A DNA stretch of 64,000 nt from Culex pipiens pallens (taxonomy: Eukaryota; Arthropoda; Insecta; Diptera; Culicidae). Under the pieces are notes generated by a model. The model worked only from the letters and a program-made list of their open reading frames with translations. It made no database searches and had not been told where the DNA came from. Below are positions 11,579-25,458 of this stretch, piece after piece. Numbering within the stretch: the first letter of the stretch is position 1; every line of letters starts with the position of its first letter. The stretch covers positions 181,070,034-181,134,033 of the forward strand of contig NC_068939.1 of the NCBI RefSeq assembly GCF_016801865.2, read 5' to 3'. The position numbers were made by a program, and so were the translations under genes.

Positions 11579-12987
11579 GTGGCCAATCCTGTCAAAATGG
11601 CCATTTTCATCACCAGTATCAAAAACCATGAATTTTGATACCCATATTGCCTAAAGTCGTATGGTTCGATAAATGTCCCCCCGGTAGAACCTTCCCTCAG
11701 GGCCATGGCCACTCCGAGTGTGGCCAATCCTGTCAAAATGGCCATTTTAATCACCAGTATCAAAAACCATGAATTTTGATACCCATATTGTCCCAAGTCG
11801 TATGGTTCGATAAATGTCCCCCCGGTAGAACCTTCCCTCAGGGCCATGGCCACTCCGAGTGTGGCCAATCCTGTCAAAATGGCCATTTTAATCACCAGTA
11901 TCAAAAACCATGAATTTTGATACCCATATTGTCCCAAGTCGTATGGTTCGATAAATGTCCCCCCGGTAGAACCTTCCCTCAGGGCCATGGCCACTCCGGG
12001 TGTGGCCAATCCTGTCAAAATGGCCATTTTAATCACCAGTATCAAAAACCATGAATTTTGATACCCATATTGTCCCAAGTCGTATGGTTCGATAAATGTC
12101 CCCCCGGTAGATCCTTCCCTCAGGGCCATGGCCACTCCGGGTGTGGCCAATCCTGTCAAAATGGCCATTTTAATCACCAGTATCAAAAACCATGAATTTT
12201 GATACCCATATTGTCCCAAGTCGTATGGTTCGATAAATGTCCCCCCGGTAGAACCTTCCCTCAGGGCCATGGCCACTCCGAGTGTGGCCAATCCTGTCAA
12301 AATGGCCATTTTAATCACCAGTATCAAAAACCATGAATTTTGATACCCATATTGTCCCAAGTCGTATGGTTCGATAAATGTCCCCCCGGTAGAACCTTCC
12401 CTCAGGGCCATGGCCACTCCGAGTGTGGCCAATCCTGTCAAAATGGCCATTTTAATCACCAGTATCAAAAACCATGAATTTTGATACCCATATTGTCCCA
12501 AGTCGTATGGTTCGATAAATGTCCCCCCGGTAGATCCTTCCCTCAGGGCCATGGCCACTCCGGGTGTGGCCAATCCTGTCAAAATGGCCATTTTCATCAC
12601 CAGTATCAAAAACCATGAATTTTGATACCCATATTGCCCCAAGTCGTATGGTTCGATAAATGTCCCCCCGGTAGATCCTTCCCTCAGGGCCATGGCCACT
12701 CCGGGTGTGGCCAATCCTGTCAAAATGGCCATTTTAATCACCAGTATCAAAAACCATGAATTTTGATACCCATATTGCCCCAAGTCGTATGGTTCGATAA
12801 ATGTCCCCCCGGTAGAACCTTCCCTCAGGGCCATGGCCACTCCGGGTGTGGCCAATCGTGTCAAAATGGCCATTTTAATCACCAGTATCAAAAACCATGA
12901 ATTTTAATACCCATATTGCCCCAATTTGCATGGTTCCGTAAATGTCCTCCCGGTAGAACCTTCCCCAGGGCACTGGCCACTCCGGGT
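11579..12987 (+). repeat. 141-bp satellite array, right-hand segment, about 10 monomers
   Basis: Forward-oriented monomers resume after the foldback insertion. Most carry the 'ttttaatcacc' variant, like those at 1-899 and unlike the 'ttttcatcacc' of the main array, so the two outer segments are more alike. The last monomer (12,906-12,987) is clearly diverged (tttgcatggttccg), as expected at an array edge. Confidence 0.95.
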
Positions 12988-13225
12988 GTGGCCGATATCC
13001 TACCAATTTGTTCAAAATCATTTCGGTATTCCGGTGACCGTTCTGGCAACCGTCAATATCTTCTTGGACCTCCCTCAAGTTTATGCACCACCTGTTTCTT
13101 TCAACGTGTGCGTGTGTGTGTGAGCATTAAAATTCCCAACGTAAGGTCCTTCTTTGATGAAAGTCTGATGGACACTAAATCCTCCAGAGGCTAACTTTTA
13201 GCTTAAATAGTTTTCACGGCATCCA
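12988..13225 (+). mobile_element. Diverged single arm of the foldback core seen at 900-1458
   Basis: After the last satellite monomer the sequence follows, with many substitutions, the left arm of the core at 900-1,140. Landmarks are 'atatcctaccaatttg', 'ggtgaccgttct', 'gcaccacctgt', 'caacgtgtgcgtgtgtgtgtgagca' (given as a landmark only) and 'agaggctaac'. The order satellite then core is therefore the same at both ends of the region. The matching second arm is missing here. Confidence 0.75.
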
Positions 13226-14280
13226 CGCAACAGAAACAGAATGTCACGCCGAGGGCATGCGACGGTAACGCTACATTTTCGAAAAATTTTGCATTGACAC
13301 CGCAGATAGAGCTTTAAGACAAAGTCCTTTGTCAAAAAATAATATTTCGGTTCGTTATTCGATTGTTCAAAGTTCCTAAAAACCTCCGGAAAATCGAAAC
13401 TTCAAATAATCGCGTCTGGACTGTAATCAACTTTTTTTTTTCAACTCGCGATATCTCGAACACTATTGGTTCGACTTGCAAAGTAAAAAAATAAAGCTTT
13501 TTGAAATTATCTGTCTCTTCTATAAATTTTGTTTGAAAATTTCAAATGTTGGACAAGAATTTTGAAATTTATTTTTTAAAACTGCAGTGTCTTAGCAACC
13601 AACAAACATGAAAATTTAGAAAATATCCCTAGATTTTTGAAAATATTTTTGAAAGGGTGTTTCTGAACAATTTTTGAAAAATTTCACATTAAAAAAAATG
13701 AGTTTATAATTCTCATATATTATATACGGTGATTTTTATCAAATAATTGATGAAGCCAATTTAACATTTAATTTAACTTTTTGTGATATTTTTAGAAGTC
13801 GAATTGGTAAAGAAATAAGTTCTCAATTATAATCGATTCACATAGTTTGCATACCTATTTCAACTGACCTACCAAAAAAATTGTATGGAAAAAATTGTAA
13901 CGAAAATCTAATATTGCAAAATTGCTAACCTTTGATATGGTTTCATCTAATAAAAAAAAATGCAAAAATCGCATCTCAATTTTTGTTTTTTTAGAGCTTT
14001 TGTACCAAACTTCAAAAAAAATATTTGCGACAGCCTTTATACATCGTAAAACGTTGACTTTTAAGCTTTCCAAAACCGGAAAAAGACGTAAAATATTGAA
14101 AAAAAGATATTTTTATAAACGTACATCGATAGTTTTTAAACTTTTGACATTTTTATAGATGCTAGTGATATATTTTGTATAACAATTTTATTAATAAAGT
14201 ATGAAATTTGACAGTAGGTTTTATTAGCTCCCATCAAAAACATTATTTTAAGTATTAAAATATTAAATTATTTTTAATAA
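13226..14280. other. AT-rich intergenic DNA, no gene seen
   Basis: No coding frame, RNA gene or intact element is recognised. One short piece, about 13,385-13,432, ends 'gtctggactgta' and resembles the end of the fragment at 25,383-25,458. Both look like solo termini of a Tc1/mariner-like element (TACAGTCCAGAC read inward). Confidence 0.55.
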
Positions 14281-15042
<762 letters not shown>

Positions 15043-17281
15043 GCATTACATTGCAAAAAAGTGAAAAAGTGATAATGGAAAGTTGAGTAGATTTGAAATT
15101 TCCAGTATTCTTATTCCACATTTGTTCGTTCGTTTGTTTGTTTATTTTATCTGGTAGCGTAAGGTTTGCTCCTTTTAAAATTGCTACTTCCGGTGTAGAT
15201 CGACTTGCATACAATAATTTGATAACCTAAATTTAATTTTAATAATTTGAAGCACTAAAATCAGAAAAACTAGAGTCACTTTCCTCCCATTTTTAAAGCA
15301 ATTTTTTTTTTCGTATAACCTAGAATTATATTATCATTGAATCTCAATACAAAAAATATCCTTCCTGCTAGAAGCTGTGACAACCCCCACCCACTCTTCT
15401 CAACTTCTTGTCGGATTCTTTTACGATGCTTTGCTTGTTTTTCTCCCTCGCCCAATAAATCCCTCTTTATCACAAAAAAAATGGTCATTTGGGAGTGAAG
15501 CGGCTGGCAGCCACAAGCTCATTCCTTTTTCTCGGACTTTCTTCCCCCGGGAAGAAGCGTTTTTTTGTGTGAGATTTTTTTTCTTCTCTCGCTCCGGTCA
15601 CTGGCTGGAAACTGGAACCTTTTACCTCCTTTTTTCGGCAACTTGTCATGGCGGGCTGTTAGGTCGGTACGCCAAAAAAGTGGACACGCGAAGAAAGTTG
15701 GGAAAAAATTGTTCTTCCTCGCCAGGAAGAGAAAGAGGAGGGTTGACAGAGTGATTTAAGGGTTGTGTGGGAGGGGATTGAGGGTTGGGTGGAATTAGTC
15801 CCACGATGATATGAAAGAGAAAGAAAAAACATTTTTTAAATCTTGTCTTTATTAGATTGTAACGTATCAAAACAAAATGGATTTTTTTTGTATTATCTGA
15901 TAAATTCAGAAAGCTTTAAAATAAATCAAAATTCTATAATTAATGGTGAAATTGTTCTTAATGTTTTAAAAATGTTTAAAAATTATGAAAATTGCAAAAC
16001 AATTTTTTGCGCTTCAAAATTTTTAAAAAAATATATACTCTTCAAGATCCACCACAAATTAAACAGCTTTATTCTCAGTGTCGATCACGGCAACGGCTAC
16101 ACCACTTTATCTCTGCTATACAATACTCGTCCGAGTTCTGTGCAGCAAAACTATCCTCTCCAACCCTCGCCAACGCATCACACGCCGGCAACTATTTTTC
16201 AACAATAACAAAACTTATTTTCTTTAGTTCATAAGTCGAGTGGATCAGGCTGTCATGCGATTAAGGAGCGCGCACTGCAAATGTAAGTAAACTGCAATTG
16301 CACTTGCACTTGCATTGAGGGAGCGTTCAGTCGTTACGTAACGCCTATTTGAGCTATGAAACCCGCTTGTATAAGTAAAAACTCTATTTATCACCAAATA
16401 ATAACAACAAACCTTATCCGAGTTAAAATAAAAAAAAATAGAATTTCGTAATATGTGAATGCACCCTAAGAACAAGCAAGCAAAAAGACACGACGACGAC
16501 GACGCGGCGCAATTGCATCAAAGCTGGGTCGTTGATTGGCCTGCATTCGCCGTCGTCGTCGTCGTTTAATCGAATCGTCTCGACTGAAAATTGCATCGCA
16601 CAAGACTCGCAGAGCCGAGTGTAATGCATTTGTAGAGTTGCGGTGGCAGTAGAGAAATGAATGTTGAAGGGAAAGCATCTCGGGAAGAATTGAGTTTAAG
16701 AGAATCAATTTTTATTACTAGTTTGTTAAATCCTGAAAATAATTAAATTGTTTTTGATTTAATATTAATTCTATTTGAACACCGAAAATTCAAATTTTTA
16801 CTTATGTTTGTAAAATTGAAATTTGAAAAAGTTTCATTTTCAATATGATTTAAATTCTATTTAATATGTGTTAACACTTTTGTTCCAATATTTTTTTTAA
16901 TAAGGATGTTTTGTTCTGCAAAACAATCAATATTGAGCAATTTTAGACAAAAACCGAAAATTGATCTTGCTTGTTTTTTTTTATTATTTGGCAGAAACTT
17001 TTTGGGTGCTTTCCTATGGCCAAAGGAGGCAGTTTGTATCGTTGGTTCGTCCATACAAGTGTACAAACAATTTTGGCATCTGTCCATACAGAAATGTGTT
17101 GTAATTTTCAAAAATCTGTTCCTCGTGAATTATTTTTCTGATCGATGTGTTTTAGCATAGTAGTGATGTAAAATAGAATTTGAAAAAGTTGCAAATTTAC
17201 CAATTGTTTCTAAAATCGTATTCTTATTTTTTTAAATTTTGTTTATATGTTTATTAGGATGGCTCGACATGATCGATTTTT
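15043..17281. other. Intergenic DNA, no gene supported
   Basis: No frame here resembles a known protein and none shows exon-like conservation. The only clear structure is a hairpin with a CGACGACGACGACG run near 16,489-16,504 facing CGTCGTCGTCGTCG near 16,550-16,564. The segment around 16,985-17,110 (CCATACAAGTGTACAAACAA) has the look of a dispersed repeat, but no ends could be defined. Confidence 0.5.
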
Positions 17282-20098
17282 CAGAACAAAGTTTTTTCGG
17301 TCCCTTTTGGGTCCCTGAACAACCCCCCAAAATTTGGGAGCGATTGGTTCAGCCCACACTTTGCGCAAAGCGATTCAATTTTGTATGGGATTTAGTATGG
17401 GAAAACCAACTTTTTTGTATTTTGATTTTTATAATTTTCAGGTTTCACTGAATTTTAAAACCAATACCGTAGGAGTGTAGCCCTGATTGTCCTCTAAAAC
17501 TTTCCCGAAGAAAGTATGGTCCTATCTCTCTTCTGAAAAAAGATATAGCGTTTTCAAAAGTTCGATTGGAAAATAAGTTAAGAAAATTATATTTTCTGAC
17601 AACACTGGCAGTACATTTACGTAATATGAGTACGACATTTATTTCTAACTCGTTTCAAGTGCATCCTAGGTAAATGGTGTCTTCTGGAAAGTTGTTGTAT
17701 ATGAACAGGGCTATCTTTTAAAAATATTGACGTACAGGGTGACACCACTACAGGGTGTCAACCCAACCCTAACTCTTTCTGTTGCCCATTTAGAGGATTG
17801 GTGTATTCGGCAAAGTTGTTGAGAAAGTTATTTAACGTAACTTTTTATCATTAGGGGAACAGGGTGACACCATTACAGGGTGTCAACTCAATCCTAACTT
17901 TTTCTGTTGGCTATTTGGAGCATTGATGTGTTCGGCAAAGTTGTAGAAAAACTTATTTTATGTTTCCTCCAACAATGATGTTTTATGTATGACGTTGTTT
18001 TGCCAGTTAAATATCCCAGTTACAAGTGTGCTTTTCACTTGGCAAACATTGCTAACTGAGTTTCAACATATTTTTTCTAATGACACATTTCAAACATTGT
18101 TATTAGAATTCTAAACGATTTATTTGTTTTTTTTTTCAAACATATTCCTTTCCTTATTTGTTTACACATTTGTAAAATGTAGCTGTTTTGAATTCATTCA
18201 AACCTGTATTTTTAGTTAAATTACCCTATCCCTAAAGAATTTTAATTTCAAATAGAGTACCTCAACAACCTCTAAAATTTTAATGGGTGAATTTTATGTT
18301 TATCAGTTAATTGTGCTCAGAATTACTTAAATTATGATTGAATTATTATTGAAAGGAAAAAAGTGTCTTTTGATACTCTTTTATGCAAATCGAGGGAACC
18401 ATAATTGAAATGATTTTATAAAAAAGATGTTTAATCAATAAAACTGATATTCCTGGCTCAAAGTTGGCAATGATTCTTGAAAGTACAATACAGTCGGGAA
18501 TAATGTACGCTACAATACTTTTCGATAATAATTTAATAACATAAAAAACAAAGATTTGTTTAAAAAATAGCTCATTCTGTTATCTAAAATTATTTCAAGA
18601 AAATCCAATAACAGAGGACAAAATATTCTCGATAGCTCAACTTGGTATTGGCGAGATAAATTTATTGGCAATGGTAATTAACTGTTATAAAAAATAAAAC
18701 AATACTTAAAATAGTCAAAATAGTGATCTTGAAAAAAAACTTCAATAACTTTACTTAAGTTTGAAAGTACCCTTAAGTAAAGGTCTAGCAATATTAAAAA
18801 AATAAAATATTTCGCTACACGCAATTAGAAAATTACCTTGGGCGGGATATCAATAATTAAATAATCCGTTTGCAATTTATTTTATGACCAGAATAATGTC
18901 CTTGATAAAATTACTCAAAATTGTCCCATAGTTCTAGCCATATTAAGGTGGTAGATGGTGTCTTTTACTTTTGGAGCAATGACTGTCAATGATGGTTCTG
19001 AATTCATGGTCCAGAAATAGTAAATTGAAAAAATAATCACTTTATGTAAATTGCTTCTACAAACAACACAAAGCAAACCATTATTTGATTGAAACATTCT
19101 GAATCAAGATTTGAAAGTTTTTCTTAAACAAACATGGCCTCCAAACGGCCGATCGGGAATGATGCCTTTCAGAGCCTTAAGCAAAATAAAAAGTTATAAC
19201 AAATTGCATTTTTTAAAGTTTGGCTTGAATTTTTAAATTTGTTTTTTGCCCTCCATTGATCATTGCCAAGGTAAAACAAACATTAGGGGAATATCTATAA
19301 ATTTAGTATATCAAGCCTTTTTTCAAATATTTACAAACATGCCAAAAATGTTGTTGTGGAAAACAAATTGTTTAGTTTAAAAGTTGTGGGCTGCAAAAAA
19401 TCACTATTTCCAAAAGGTTTTAAAATTTGCTCAAATGTGTAATCGAATAAAAAAGGATTTTGCAGTGTTTAAACTGTTGAAACTTATAATAACATCAAAA
19501 ATTTGGAATCATTTTGAAAAATTATCAAGCTCCTGATTTTCGAAGGCAATTTTAAAGGGAAGATGAATGAAAAACTTTGATTTTTTTATTTCCAATAAAA
19601 ATGTTAACTTTTAAAGCTAAATTAAAATATTCATGAAAAATTTGCTAGAATCCTTCACGAGTTATTCATTGAGTTTGGAACATTTTAATACAACTTGTTT
19701 CAAGTGCATTTCAAATCATACATTTTTTTCGGCTAAACAACTCTGCAATAATGAATAAAATAGAATTATAAAATATGTTTGAATTGATGCCATTGACTTA
19801 TCTCCTTGTTTTGAAAGAGTAATCCGAACATGTTTTAAAACTACTTGTTTTGATAAAATCAGTGTGGGTGACATTGGATCTCTTTCCAAACATCTCAAAA
19901 ATTCCATTCTTTTTTAAAAGTCTTGTGGGTTCCCCGCACTTTTGCCCCTAAGCGAACAAAGTTTGTTTCAGCGTATTGGCTGTAGTTGCAAAATAAAAGA
20001 AGAAACCCCCCTAATGTTTTTACATATTTGGAAAGATAATTAATTTTCCTACAAATTAATTTTATGTAGAATGAACAATACTGTACCTGTGCTTCTCC

Positions 20099-20798
20099 TG
20101 AGGGTAATTCTCTACCAACTCACACGAAATCGGGAAAAGTTGCCCCGACCCCTCTTCGATTTGCGTGAAACTTTGTCCTAAGGGGTAACTTTTGTCCTTG
20201 ATCACGAATCCGAGGTCCGTTTTTCGATATCTCATGACGGAGGGACGGTACGACCCCTTCCATTTTTGAACATGCTAAAAAAGTGGTGTTTTCAATAATT
20301 TGCAGCCTGAAACGGTGATGAGATAGAAATTTGATGTCAAAGAGACTTTTATGTAAAATTGTACGCCCGATTTGATAGCGTACTCAGAACTCCGAAAAAC
20401 GTATTATTCATCGAAAAAACACTAAAAAAGTTTTAAAAACTCTGCCATTTTCCGTTATTTAACTGTAAACATTTTTGGAACATGTCATTTAAAGGGAATT
20501 TAATGTACTTTTCGAAGGGTCATTTTTTCATTTAGAACAAAAATTTTTATTTTAAAATTTCGTGTGTTTTCTAACTTTGCAGGATTATTTTTAAGAGTGT
20601 AACAATGTTCTACAAAGTTGTAGTGCAGACAATGTTCAAAAATGAAAGGGGTCGTACCGTCCCTCCGTCACGAGATATCAAAAAACGGACCTCGGATTCG
20701 TGATCAGGGACAAAAGTTACCCCTTAGGACAAAGTTTCACGCAAATCGAAGAGGGGTCGGGGCAACTGCTGTGTGAGTTGGCGGAGAATTACCCCTGA
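20099..20798. mobile_element. 700-bp MITE with ~170-bp inverted repeats
   Basis: About 20,099-20,270 is the reverse complement, with a few changes, of about 20,630-20,798. Landmarks are CCTAAGGGGTAACTTTTGTC on the left and 'gacaaaagttaccccttagg' (complement) near 20,708. It is nested in the 17.3-24.6 kb element and has no coding frame. A phrase 'gcgtgacgggacaac' just outside its right end recurs near 20,998. Confidence 0.8.
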
Positions 20799-22059
20799 AT
20801 AAAAAAAAGTAGCGTGACGGGACAACATCGTAAAACTGGAATTTTAAAAGGCACTCCAAGATAATCGCCACAGTTTTGCCAGCATATATTATTTTTATTT
20901 TGCTCTTCTACACATTATCAAAAATTGAAAAACGAATTTTATGGTCCATGAACTGAACGAATTAGTTGAAATTTGAGTTTTTGCCAGCCATTTTTTTTGC
21001 GTGACGGGACAACGAAAGGAGCAGATTTATGAAAAAAAAACTCATCTCCCATTCAATGGCTTGCAGTCCTTATTTGGTCAATATTTTTGGCGTTTGAGTT
21101 AAGAAAACGTATTTAAAGAACATAGCAATTTTTAAATCATAATAAAAATTAAATCTTTAATTTAAAAAATCGTATTGAAAATTGCATAAAGTGACTTTTT
21201 AGTGTAGCTTTGCTAAGAATCGGTCTAATGTTGAATTGACAAATTTATACCTTTCTTTGCGTCATTTTTGTTTCATTTGATCTAATTTCATTTTGAGATT
21301 AGGCTTACTTTTAAATCAAAGGCATTCAAACAAGTTTCATCAAACTTCACTAAATTTTGGGATAATGTTGCTCAATTATCAGATAATTTTCTCCTTGGTT
21401 GGCTTACTATATTTATTTATTTTACCCGTGTTCAGGAGGTCATTTCGAGCAACTTTAGTTCTACGAAAATTTTTACTTCTCTTGTTTTATGTTTTTCTTG
21501 TTTCATTTTTAGTCTTTTAATTTGCATTTATCTTGTTTAGTTTATGTTTGTTTTTGGTAGTATTTGGCCTACTCTACCACCTAATATAATTACATTTCGC
21601 CTATCTAATTTTTTCACGTTTTTACAGTCACTTTTCAAATTTTTGCATGTTTTTCACATTTTCTGCTATAGAATCGCACCATCATCATTTAAATTGCAAA
21701 AAAATGCGTAGAGGCATAGTCTGGGACACTACAAAAATTACTGCATACTTCTTTTTACTGAAAATATAGGAAATGTTAGTAAAAAACACAACCAAAGTTG
21801 ACCCCTAAAAAAATGACATTTTTAAAAACATTGGCAAAGTCACATAAAACAAGTTAAACTTCCAACCTTGAAATTTTCTAAAATTTTAAGAGTTCTTCTT
21901 TCCAATGCTTTTTAAAGATCAAAACTCGGTTGGAAAATTGATTTTTGGCGATTTTTTTAGATCGAAGCCCGTCTAAAGGCGGGGTTAGGTTGTAGAGGGT
22001 TAATCCATTTAATACCAGTAAACTCTGTTCCTCACTTTGAATTAATCAGCTAGTGCGTC

Positions 22060-23270
22060 CTTCCTGAGATTTCCCGGGGCAGAATGACCGGGAAATTTTG
22101 AAAAACTGGGAATTCCCGAATCCCGGGAAATTTTATATTTTGTTCCGTTTTTCCGGAAATTGAAAAACTACATATTTTGGTCAAGAAATTCAGATTTTGT
22201 TGTGAAAATAGTGGAACAGTTGAATACTGAGTAATTGATTAGTTTTTTTATAGCGTTAAAAATGTTATTGAGACAGCGTAAATTTTACTTTTTATGAAAA
22301 ATTGTTGAAATTTTAGAGTTAAAATTTAAAAAAAACTATTTTCTGTGTAATTTTATGTATTGTTAAAATGTTAGGTTATAATTAACGTTAATTAATGTTA
22401 TTTTAAATCAAAAAAAATTTTCCACAATTTTAAATCCACATTTTTGCACAGTGTTTTGATATCTGATTGATTTGGTTAAAATTAAACATAACAACAAAAC
22501 AAAAAAACTAGTACACCAAATAATGCTGTTAAATCTACTATTCCAACTTATATTGAAGTTCTGATTTGCACCAAAAGGCGGACTTAAATGAAGATAAACG
22601 ATAATATTAAAAATATAAGTTTTAAAAAACCAAAATTCTAAACTTATCAAAAATGTAACAATGACTGGATGGATATTTTGTATAAGCTTCTATTTACTTA
22701 TTTAATCTGAAACACATTTTATAAAGAATTGCAGTTGATTCAAAATCTAAAGCATAACAAAGTACATTAAAAATACCAACTGCTTTCCCCTTTAAGATTG
22801 TAGTCTAGACTCTCACCAACAGCCATGCCAGATATACAGATAAATCTGTATTATACAGATTTTTGAATCCCAAAAATCACAAAAATCTGTATATACAGAT
22901 TTTTTTTTTAAAATTGATTATATCTAAAAACTTCTGCAATTTAGTAATTGAATTATGCTTCAATATCGCTAATAAGCTTAAATCTGCTGTTAAAATTTTA
23001 AAAATGTTTTGTATGGCTTCGAATTTGACATGATACAGATAAAATACAGATTTATTTTTAAGAAAATACAGATCTCCCATAAAATAATCTGGCATCGTTG
23101 CGTCACCAGTTCATGACAATAAACTTATTCTATGATTTTAAGGTTTAAAAACATATGTACTAAAAAATAGTTTTTATGGCAATTTAAAAAAAATACCTGG
23201 GATCCCGGGAATTGACGGGATTTAAATTTATGTTTCCCGTTTCCCAGGGAATCCAAAACCTGGGAAAATT
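22060..23270. mobile_element. Possible degenerate element bounded by CCCGGGAA repeats
   Basis: Short imperfect repeats built on CCCGGGAA / TTCCCGGG occur at about 22,068-22,130 and again, roughly inverted, at about 23,197-23,265. This suggests the ends of an old foldback-like element. Arms are short and boundaries uncertain; no target duplication was found. Confidence 0.35.
22826..23095. mobile_element. ~270-bp MITE with TACAGAT repeats
   Basis: 'tgccagat' at the left and 'atctggca' at the right enclose several inverted copies of TACAGAT / ATCTGTA. No coding capacity. It lies inside the CCCGGGAA-bounded segment. Confidence 0.55.
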
Positions 23271-23428
23271 GCTGATGGAAGGAGGTTCAGCTTGGGCTTA
23301 TGACGGAACAAGAGTTAAGCTAAAACATCGAAACAAATTTATGAAGCCTGGAGAAAATAAAATTAATATCTATGCACTTTTGCTGCAAAAATCAATATTT
23401 TAAAAGACCATCTTGAGAATTTGTTGTG

Positions 23429-23928
23429 TTAAGTAACCTCCCCTCCCTCTTATCCCTCTTATCAACAGAGAGCGAGTTGTGGCGCTTTAACCACGGCAAA
23501 TAGTGTCCAGGGCATTTGTGGAAATACAATGTCCCATCCTCGAGGGTCCTGGAGCACCAAAACTTCTTAGCATGGTGCTCCCAACGATTCATTGCTCTAA
23601 ATAAACAGGAACGTGAGCGGGGGATCCCCACGTTTCTTCCTCCCCTGTAGATTCAGAACTGTATTGTTGTTTGAACATTCGTGTTCATACTCAATCCAAT
23701 TCAGCGAATCATCTTTGCGGTTAACTTTACGCAGTTGGCCTGGCCGCTTTAACGTTTGTGATGTTTCAAAGCAATTTATTGCATTGGGGCACTGCAATTG
23801 TTAATATTGACAAGAGGATGCTAGGCGTTAATCAACCTAAGGCATTTTCCAGGATGCCCTCGAAAGACTGGCTGCGATAGGGTTAGATTAGATTAGATTA
23901 GATTAGATTAAGTAACCTCCCCTCCCTC
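23429..23928 (+). mobile_element. Retroposed insertion with 21-nt target duplication and (GATTA)n tail
   Basis: A 21-nt direct repeat starting TTAAGTAACCTCCCC is present at 23,429-23,449 and 23,908-23,928. The roughly 458-bp body ends in about five GATTA units immediately before the second copy. This is the signature of a non-LTR 3' fragment or a SINE. No reverse-transcriptase motif is present. It interrupts the interior of the 17.3-24.6 kb element close to its right arm, so it is younger than that element. Confidence 0.82.
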
Positions 23929-24694
23929 CTGTTGTGGTGTCATCACGTCACTCATTGTTGGAGGAAACATAAAATAAGTTTTTCTACAACTTTGCCGAAC
24001 ACATCAATGCTCCAAATAGCCAACAGAAAAAGTTAGGATTGAGTTGACACCCTGTAGTGGTGTCACCCTGTTCCCCTAATGATAAAAAGTTACGTTAAAT
24101 AACTTTCTCAACAACTTTGCCGAATACACCAATCCTCTAAATGGGCAACAGAAAGAGTTAGGGTTGGGTTGACACCCTGTAGTGGTGTCACCCTGTACGT
24201 CAATATTTTTAAAAGATAGCCCTGTTCATATACAACAACTTTCCAGAAGACACCATTTACCTAGGATGCACTTGAAACGAGTTAGAAATAAATGTCGTAC
24301 TCATATTACGTAAATGTACTGCCAGTGTTGTCAGAAAATATAATTTTCTTAACTTATTTTCCAATCGAACTTTTGAAAACGCTATATCTTTTTTCAGAAG
24401 AGAGATAGGACCATACTTTCTTCGGGAAAGTTTTAGAGGACAATCAGGGCTACACTCCTACGGTATTGGTTTTAAAATTCAGTGAAACCTGAAAATTATA
24501 AAAATCAAAATACAAAAAAGTTGATTTTCCCATACTAAATCCCATACAAAATTGAATCGCTTTGCGCAAAGTGTGGGCTGAACCAATCGCTCCCAAATTT
24601 TGGGGGGTTGTTCAGGGACCCAAAAGGGACCGAAAAAACTTTGTTCTGGGTTGATTTGATCAATTTGAAAATTTTCCATATAACGACGAGCCAG

Positions 24695-25370
24695 TCTAGT
24701 GTAATATGGTTGTATGGAAAAAATTAAGTTGTCCAAATTTGGCTAGCACAGCAACTTTTTGGTTCCTTATAGGGTCCTTAACAACTTTCCAAAGTTTGGG
24801 AACGATTGGTTTAGTCCTCACTTTGCGCAAAGCAATTCAATTTTCCATACAAATTTGTATGGGAAAAATCATTTTTTTGAATTTTGATATTTAAAATATC
24901 CAAGTTTCACGCTATACTAAAACCGGATTCAGATTCGGGTGCTCCGGAATGTGCTCTACAACTTCCCCGAAGAGAGTATGGTGCTAACTTACTCCTATAA
25001 AAAGATACAGCGTCCTCAAAACTCGTCTAAAACGTGATTTTCGATCAAAAAACACGTTTTAGACGAGTTTTGAACACGCTATATCTTTTTATAGGAGCAA
25101 GTTAGCACCATACTCTCTTCGGGAAAGTAGTAGAGCACATTCCGGAGCATCCGAATATGAATCCGGTTTTAGTATAGCGTGAAACTTGGATATTTTAAAT
25201 ATCAAAATTCAAAAAAATGATTTTCCCATACAAATTTGTACGGAAAATTGAATCGCTTTGCGCAAAGTGAGGACTAAACCAATCGTTCCCAAACTTTGGG
25301 GAGTTGTTTAGGACCCCAAAAAGAACTAAAATAATGCTGTGCTGGAAAATCAATTTTGATATTACACCCT
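24695..25370. mobile_element. Palindromic MITE related to the arms of the 7.4-kb element
   Basis: The sequence folds on itself around about 25,046. Left-arm phrases such as 'ttgcgcaaag' and 'gctctacaacttccccgaag' return in complement on the right, and the centre is a strong hairpin built on AAACACGTTTTAGACGAGTT. Parts of each arm ('gggaacgattggtttag' and 'actttgcgcaaagc') are diverged copies of the arms of the neighbouring 17,282-24,648 element, so they share a family. Confidence 0.8.
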
Positions 25371-25382
25371 AAAGTCCCATAC

Positions 25383-25458
25383 AAACCTTCGGATAATCGA
25401 ACTTTGGATAATCGAAACTTCGGATAATCGCGGCTTCAGATAATTGAGTCTGGACTGT
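25383..25458. mobile_element. Solo terminus of a Tc1/mariner-like element
   Basis: Four short units of the form CTTCGGATAATCGAAA lead to the terminus GAGTCTGGACTGTA. A similar terminus lies near 13,415-13,432. The partner ends are not seen, so these are remnants. Confidence 0.45.

Larger units (their letters stand above)
17282..24648. mobile_element. 7.4-kb element with 697-bp terminal inverted repeats and no transposase
   Basis: Bases 17,282-17,978 pair with 23,952-24,648 as reverse complements, with only occasional mismatches. They start CAGAACAAAGTTTTTTCGG. Within each arm a unit of about 121 bp repeats two to three times (GGTGTNTTCNGSAAAGTTGT and ACAGGGTGACACCAYTACAG near 17,736 and 17,859). 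The interior of about 6 kb is AT-rich, holds several nested insertions and encodes no recognisable transposase. The near-identity of the arms implies recent activity or gene conversion. No clear target duplication was found. Confidence 0.82.
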
